From Clostridia bacterium (GTDB lineage: Bacteria; Bacillota; Clostridia; Oscillospirales; Acutalibacteraceae): DNA of 64,000 nucleotides. The translations under genes and the position numbers were made by a program. A model generated the notes under the pieces. That model was not told the origin of the DNA. It was given only the letters and a program-made list of their open reading frames with translations, and ran no database searches. Shown here piece after piece: positions 62,219-64,000 of this stretch. The stretch spans positions 62,001 to 126,000 of the forward strand of contig JAFTUG010000012.1 in the NCBI GenBank assembly GCA_017466365.1, in the 5' to 3' direction. Within the stretch, counting starts at the first letter, position 1. Each line of letters opens with the position of its first letter.

Positions 62219-63859
62219 ATGAACATATTTCAGCCGAAATTATTTTCGTCATTTAAAAGCTACAGCAAAAAACAGCTTGTAAATGATCTTGTTGCGGGGG
62301 TTATTGTTGCAATTATAGCGCTTCCGCTTTCAATCGCTCTTGCAATTGCATCGGGTGTTTCTCCCGAAAAGGGTATCTATACCGCTATTGTTGCAGGTTT
62401 TGTTATTGCATTTCTCGGAGGCAGTAACGTAAACATCTCGGGTCCGACGGCGGCTTTTGCAACAATTGTTGCAGGAATAGTTGCCCAGTTCGGAACAAGC
62501 GGTCTTGTTATTGCAACCATAATGGCAGGTCTTATTCTCATTATCATGGGAATTTGCCGCTTCGGTTCACTTATTAAATATATTCCGCACACCATAACAA
62601 CGGGCTTTACCTCGGGTATCGCTCTTACAATAGTTATCGGTCAGATAAAGGATTTTCTCGGTCTTACCTTTCCCGAAGGCATGCCTACGGTTGAAACTGC
62701 GGAAAAGGTTGAGGCAATTGCACATTCAATCGCAACAATCAATTGGCAGGCACTTCTCATGGGCGGAATTGCACTTGCAATTCTTATTGTATGGCCGAAA
62801 ATCAGCAAGAAAATTCCCGGTTCGCTTATTGCCGTTGTGGTCGGAGTTGTTGTTGTAAAAGTATTTGACATGGATGTAAACACTGTCGGAGATCTTTATA
62901 CAATTTCACGTGATTTGCCGAAATTTGCGCTTCCGGGGTTTAGCTTTGATACCGTCAAGCAGCTCATTCCCAGCGCATTCACAATTGCAATTCTTGCAGG
63001 CATTGAGTCGCTTCTTTCATGTGTTGTTTCTGACGGAATGATTAACGATAAGCATAATTCAAATACCGAGCTTATCGCACAGGGCGTAGGCAACATTTGC
63101 TCGGGTCTTTTCGGCGGTATTCCCGCAACGGGTGCAATTGCAAGAACGGCAGCAAATGTTAAAAACGGAGGCAGAACCCCCGTTGCAGGCATTGTTCATG
63201 CTGTTGTTTTGCTCCTCGTTCTCGTTGTTCTCATGCCCTATGCAGCATGGATTCCCATGCCCGTTATCGCAGCAATCCTCTTTATGGTTGCTTATAATAT
63301 GTGCGAGTGGAGACAGTTTGTAAAAATCTGCAAAACCGCACCCAAGAGCGATATTATTGCACTTGTTGTAACCTTTGTTCTGACCGTCGTTTTCGACCTT
63401 GTTGTTGCAATTGCGGTTGGCATGATTATTGCGGTTGTTCTCTTTATGAAGAGAATGGCAGATGTTGCAAATATCAGAACATGGACAAAGGGCGGCGAAA
63501 ATTCTCCCGACAGCGAACGTCTTAAGGAGATTCCCGAGCATACAATGGTTATCGAATTTGAGGGACCCATGTTCTTTGCTTCATCGGAAAAGTTCAATTC
63601 GATAACATTTGAAGAAGGTGTAAAAACCGTTATTCTCCGAATGAGAAACGTTCCCGCACTTGATTCAACGGCAATGCGTGCACTCAATGAAATATATTCA
63701 ACCTGCAAGAAATCAGATTTAAAGCTTATTCTTTCTCATACTAACGAACAGCCTCTTTCGGTTATGAAAAAAGCAGGTTTCTATGATGAACTCGGTGAAG
63801 AAAACTTCCTTCCGAATATTGATGAAGCACTTGCTTATGCAGAAAGCATAAATAAATAA
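62219..63859 (+). CDS. SulP-family anion transporter with STAS domain
   Basis: 546 residues. The membrane part has ten or more helices with VNDLVAGVIVAIIALPLSIALAIASG, GGSNVNISGPTAAFATIVAG and GIESLLSCVVSDGM followed by NSNTELIAQGVGNICSGLFGGIPATGAIART, the SulP signatures. A C-terminal STAS domain follows from about 440 (MFFASSEKFNSITFEEGVKTVILRMRNVPALDSTAMRAL). Relatives carry sulfate, bicarbonate or dicarboxylates; the substrate is not determined. Monocistronic, with promoter and terminator both visible. Confidence 0.94.
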   Translation: MNIFQPKLFSSFKSYSKKQLVNDLVAGVIVAIIALPLSIALAIASGVSPEKGIYTAIVAGFVIAFLGGSNVNISGPTAAFATIVAGIVAQFGTSGLVIATIMAGLILIIMGICRFGSLIKYIPHTITTGFTSGIALTIVIGQIKDFLGLTFPEGMPTVETAEKVEAIAHSIATINWQALLMGGIALAILIVWPKISKKIPGSLIAVVVGVVVVKVFDMDVNTVGDLYTISRDLPKFALPGFSFDTVKQLIPSAFTIAILAGIESLLSCVVSDGMINDKHNSNTELIAQGVGNICSGLFGGIPATGAIARTAANVKNGGRTPVAGIVHAVVLLLVLVVLMPYAAWIPMPVIAAILFMVAYNMCEWRQFVKICKTAPKSDIIALVVTFVLTVVFDLVVAIAVGMIIAVVLFMKRMADVANIRTWTKGGENSPDSERLKEIPEHTMVIEFEGPMFFASSEKFNSITFEEGVKTVILRMRNVPALDSTAMRALNEIYSTCKKSDLKLILSHTNEQPLSVMKKAGFYDELGEENFLPNIDEALAYAESINK

Positions 63860-63865
63860 CAAGAA

Positions 63866-63895
63866 AACCTATGCGCTGAAAACGCATAGGTTTTT
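63866..63895. terminator. Bidirectional terminator after the SulP gene
   Basis: Perfect 10-bp stem AACCTATGCG/CGCATAGGTT with a T-run on the plus side and an A-run before it (TTTT on the minus side). Confidence 0.9.
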
Positions 63896-63897
63896 GC

Positions 63898-64000
63898 TTA
63901 TTCGGTATAACTTAAATCCGTGCCTATATATCCGACCTCTTTGAAATCCTCAAAATTATGGCGTATAATATAATCAATATAAGAGGCAACCATATGTGCC
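63898..64000 (-). CDS. C-terminal end of an unidentified gene (partial)
   Basis: On the minus strand an open frame enters from the right edge and ends at a TAA at 63900-63898. The visible 33 residues read MVASYIDYIIRHNFEDF and KEVGYIGTDLSYTE. It is placed like a real gene end, convergent with the SulP gene and sharing its terminator, but too little is present to assign a family. Confidence 0.55.
   Translation of the reverse strand, partial: AHMVASYIDYIIRHNFEDFKEVGYIGTDLSYTE

Overview
The window reads as chromosomal DNA of an anaerobic, low-to-moderate GC Firmicute of the class Clostridia, most likely a gut or rumen Oscillospirales/Ruminococcaceae relative (inference from gene content and order). 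Supporting signs are the classic Firmicutes blocks ylxM-ffh-rpsP-khpA-rimM-trmD and phoH-ybeY-dgkA-era-recO, a T-box leader, strong AGGAGG ribosome sites, BspA-type leucine-rich surface proteins, a TAXI-TRAP transporter, glycoside hydrolases without signal peptides and a TnpV-type transposon remnant. Nothing points to a phage, CRISPR array or large island; almost all of it is ordinary chromosome.

Layout. 1-5400: end of rarA, then a FemAB-type transferase, cca, an ArsC/Spx-like protein and an XRE-fucosidase pair. 5400-18400: surface and glycan genes: three BspA-type leucine-rich-repeat proteins (the first split by an in-frame TGA), an XRE repressor with two matching operators in a divergent promoter region, and a phosphoesterase plus large glycosidase pair. 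18400-22000: TAXI-TRAP uptake operon. 22000-25650: SRP/ribosome-maturation operon. 25900-33100: FHA, M16 peptidase, proB, proA, an acidic-tailed membrane protein and mutS2. 33200-37130: phoH to recO. 37130-42590: GPH sugar symporter, a DUF3267 membrane protein, a YibE/F protein, an iolJ-iolC-like pair and tRNA-Arg(CCG). 42700-45800: a secreted beta/gamma-crystallin plus Vps62 protein, a CapA-like phosphoesterase and an XRE regulator. 45970-51000: a T-box-controlled operon for indirect Asn/Gln-tRNA synthesis. 51100-51820: transposon scar. 51930-61540: an eight-gene operon built around SPFH, zinc-ribbon and TPM proteins, read divergently from a membrane-anchored LuxR regulator. 61600-63900: a candidate structured RNA and a SulP anion transporter.

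The two most striking systems are these. First, aspS is fused in frame to gatC (702 codons) and followed by a GatA that keeps the catalytic lysine but has lost both active-site serines and the N-terminal 60 or so residues, with a normal-looking gatB after it. AspRS carries His31, the mark of a non-discriminating enzyme, so the operon looks like a transamidosome built into one polypeptide whose GatA cannot hydrolyse glutamine. Second, the SPFH/zinc-ribbon/TPM operon resembles Bacillus ydjGHI without its PspA partner, is extended by two lipoproteins, and faces a 7TM-LuxR gene across a promoter region holding an array of TAGCCCT half-sites.
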